From NCBI GenBank assembly GCA_017448965.1, contig JAFSKK010000030.1, forward strand, positions 1 to 44,920: 44,920 nucleotides of DNA, given 5' to 3'. The position numbers and the translations under genes are program-made. A model generated the notes under the pieces. The model saw only the letters and a list, made by a program, of their open reading frames with translations, was not told the origin of the DNA and did no database searches. Origin of the DNA: Bacteroidaceae bacterium. Lineage in GTDB: Bacteria; Bacteroidota; Bacteroidia; Bacteroidales; Bacteroidaceae. Shown piece after piece: positions 44,003 to 44,920 of the stretch (its first letter is position 1; each line of letters begins with the position of its first letter).

Positions 44003-44920
44003 CTACTGTCTCACCAGCGTTGCCGTTATCGGCATTGATTCGTCGTCCATCGTGGCTGTTCCTGTCAAAGTAACTGTATTGCCCGAGAGAGGGATGGTGC
44101 CCGAGATAGTGGGGCCATTATCAAAGGACATCTCAATCTCACAGGTCATCACGCCTTTTACAACAGTGTAAGTAATGCTGTAGGAATTAATGTGAGGATC
44201 ACCTTCCCCGTACATTTCGCCATTATCGCCAAACACCAGGATGTCACCCACAGGAGCACCTTCCATGCTGCATTCTGTCATCTTCCATCTGCCTTTAATG
44301 CTGTTGCTAGCAGAAGGATAGGTGTAGGCAGGTTTCTTCAGCACGATACCAAATTTGGCAGGCGTTCTGGTATTGGCTTTCTTCTGTGCAATAGCCTCAT
44401 ACTCACCATTGAGGACGTTGCCATCGTTCACGACCACCAGCTTGCCTGCTATGATTGGATCGCTATCTCCGTCATAAAGCCAGAACTTGATGCGACCATC
44501 TTCTTGTGTTTCAGTGGTGCATGTGCCCGACTGGTAGTTGGCAATCGCCCATGTGCCGTTGGCATTGAACGTGATGGTCTTTCCTTCAGCCGCATCATCG
44601 CCCTCATCCGTCATGATAGTCCATTCACCCACCATGCGCTCGTCAATCACAGCCTCTTCTGGTTCAGGTTCTGTGCCTTTCTTGCCCAAGGTCATGCGGA
44701 AGGTCTCCTTATGTCCTTGAGTATCGCTCACTGTCACAGTACCCGAGCAGGTGTTGCCGTCTTTGCTCATGGTGAACGAACCACTCATGGTCATGCTGTT
44801 CATCTTGGCCGTGAAAGTACCACTGGAACTGTCGTAGGTATAGGTACCCTGATCACGTCCCTGAGAGAATGTGCCGTTGGCGTTGAAGGTCATTTCATCG
44901 CCAACCGATGGGCCATGCCC
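44003..44920 (-). CDS. Lipocalin-like secreted protein with internal repeats (N-terminus beyond window)
   Basis: The frame is open to the window edge, giving at least 305 residues; an ATG at 44893 is internal, because the upstream residues (PSVGDE before MTFNANGTF) continue a repeat. Two modules show the pattern of Bacteroidetes lipocalin-like domains: GDEMTFNANGTF...YTYDSSSGTF and VGEWTIMTDEGD...ITFNANGTW...CTTETQEDGRIKFWLYDGD. A third module starts at IKGRWKMTECSMEG. These barrel repeats probably bind a ligand at the surface or periplasm. The signal peptide, if any, is outside the window. Confidence 0.7.
   Translation of the reverse strand, partial: GHGPSVGDEMTFNANGTFSQGRDQGTYTYDSSSGTFTAKMNSMTMSGSFTMSKDGNTCSGTVTVSDTQGHKETFRMTLGKKGTEPEPEEAVIDERMVGEWTIMTDEGDDAAEGKTITFNANGTWAIANYQSGTCTTETQEDGRIKFWLYDGDSDPIIAGKLVVVNDGNVLNGEYEAIAQKKANTRTPAKFGIVLKKPAYTYPSASNSIKGRWKMTECSMEGAPVGDILVFGDNGEMYGEGDPHINSYSITYTVVKGVMTCEIEMSFDNGPTISGTIPLSGNTVTLTGTATMDDESMPITATLVRQ

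Overview
This window looks like a Bacteroidales chromosome, most likely a Prevotellaceae member; that placement is an inference from signatures, not from a search. The signatures are a SusC/SusD pair with linked lipoproteins, fused SpmA-SpmB, a Suf system with SufB, SufC and SufD in one block, a C-terminal sorting-like tail, and many promoters of the Bacteroidetes form (TTTG, about 20 bases, then TAnnTTTG). No rRNA, tRNA, CRISPR array, integrase or insertion sequence was seen. The window is mostly core genome with accessory stretches at both ends.

Layout. (1) 314-10165, minus strand: a SusC-SusD operon with a DUF4843-type lipoprotein, a PKD-like lipoprotein, a thioredoxin-fold protein and a secreted HEIGH-motif putative metalloprotease. 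It has no glycosidase, so its cargo is probably not a simple glycan. (2) 10308-13883, plus: tyrS, a CapA-like protein and serB, then a free-standing GH31 glycosidase (13970-16342) closed by a clear terminator. (3) 16683-20190, plus: a bile-acid/sodium-symporter-family transporter, fused SpmAB and sufS. (4) A divergent region with a TM2 zinc-ribbon protein (minus) and hisS (plus), with a tandem repeat of promoter-bearing units before hisS. (5) 22382-24331, minus: a stand-alone response regulator and a cysteine-rich TackOD1-like protein with a possible degenerate receiver. (6) ribF and a DUF3109 protein, minus, and a small orphan ORF. (7) 26403-36031, minus: rimP-nusA-infB, then cvpA-sufB-methyltransferase-sufC-sufD. 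(8) 36258-40462, plus: VTC-domain protein, DUF4956 membrane protein, DUF2490-like barrel, a small protein with a sorting-like tail, and a Cthe_2159-type beta-helix protein. (9) 40552-44920, minus: three secreted proteins or lipoproteins, two of them paralogs, and a lipocalin-like protein cut by the window edge.

The best candidates for a poorly described system are the five-gene VTC/DUF4956/DUF2490/Cthe_2159 operon, which may couple polyphosphate-type chemistry at the inner membrane to a surface polysaccharide-binding protein, and the response regulator/TackOD1-like pair. At DNA level the window holds several repeat families not explained by genes: three-unit palindrome arrays with a shared flanking motif (149-230 and 16460-16560), 7-base-period repeats between genes and once inside ribF, and a near-identical promoter module shared by hisS and the symporter gene.
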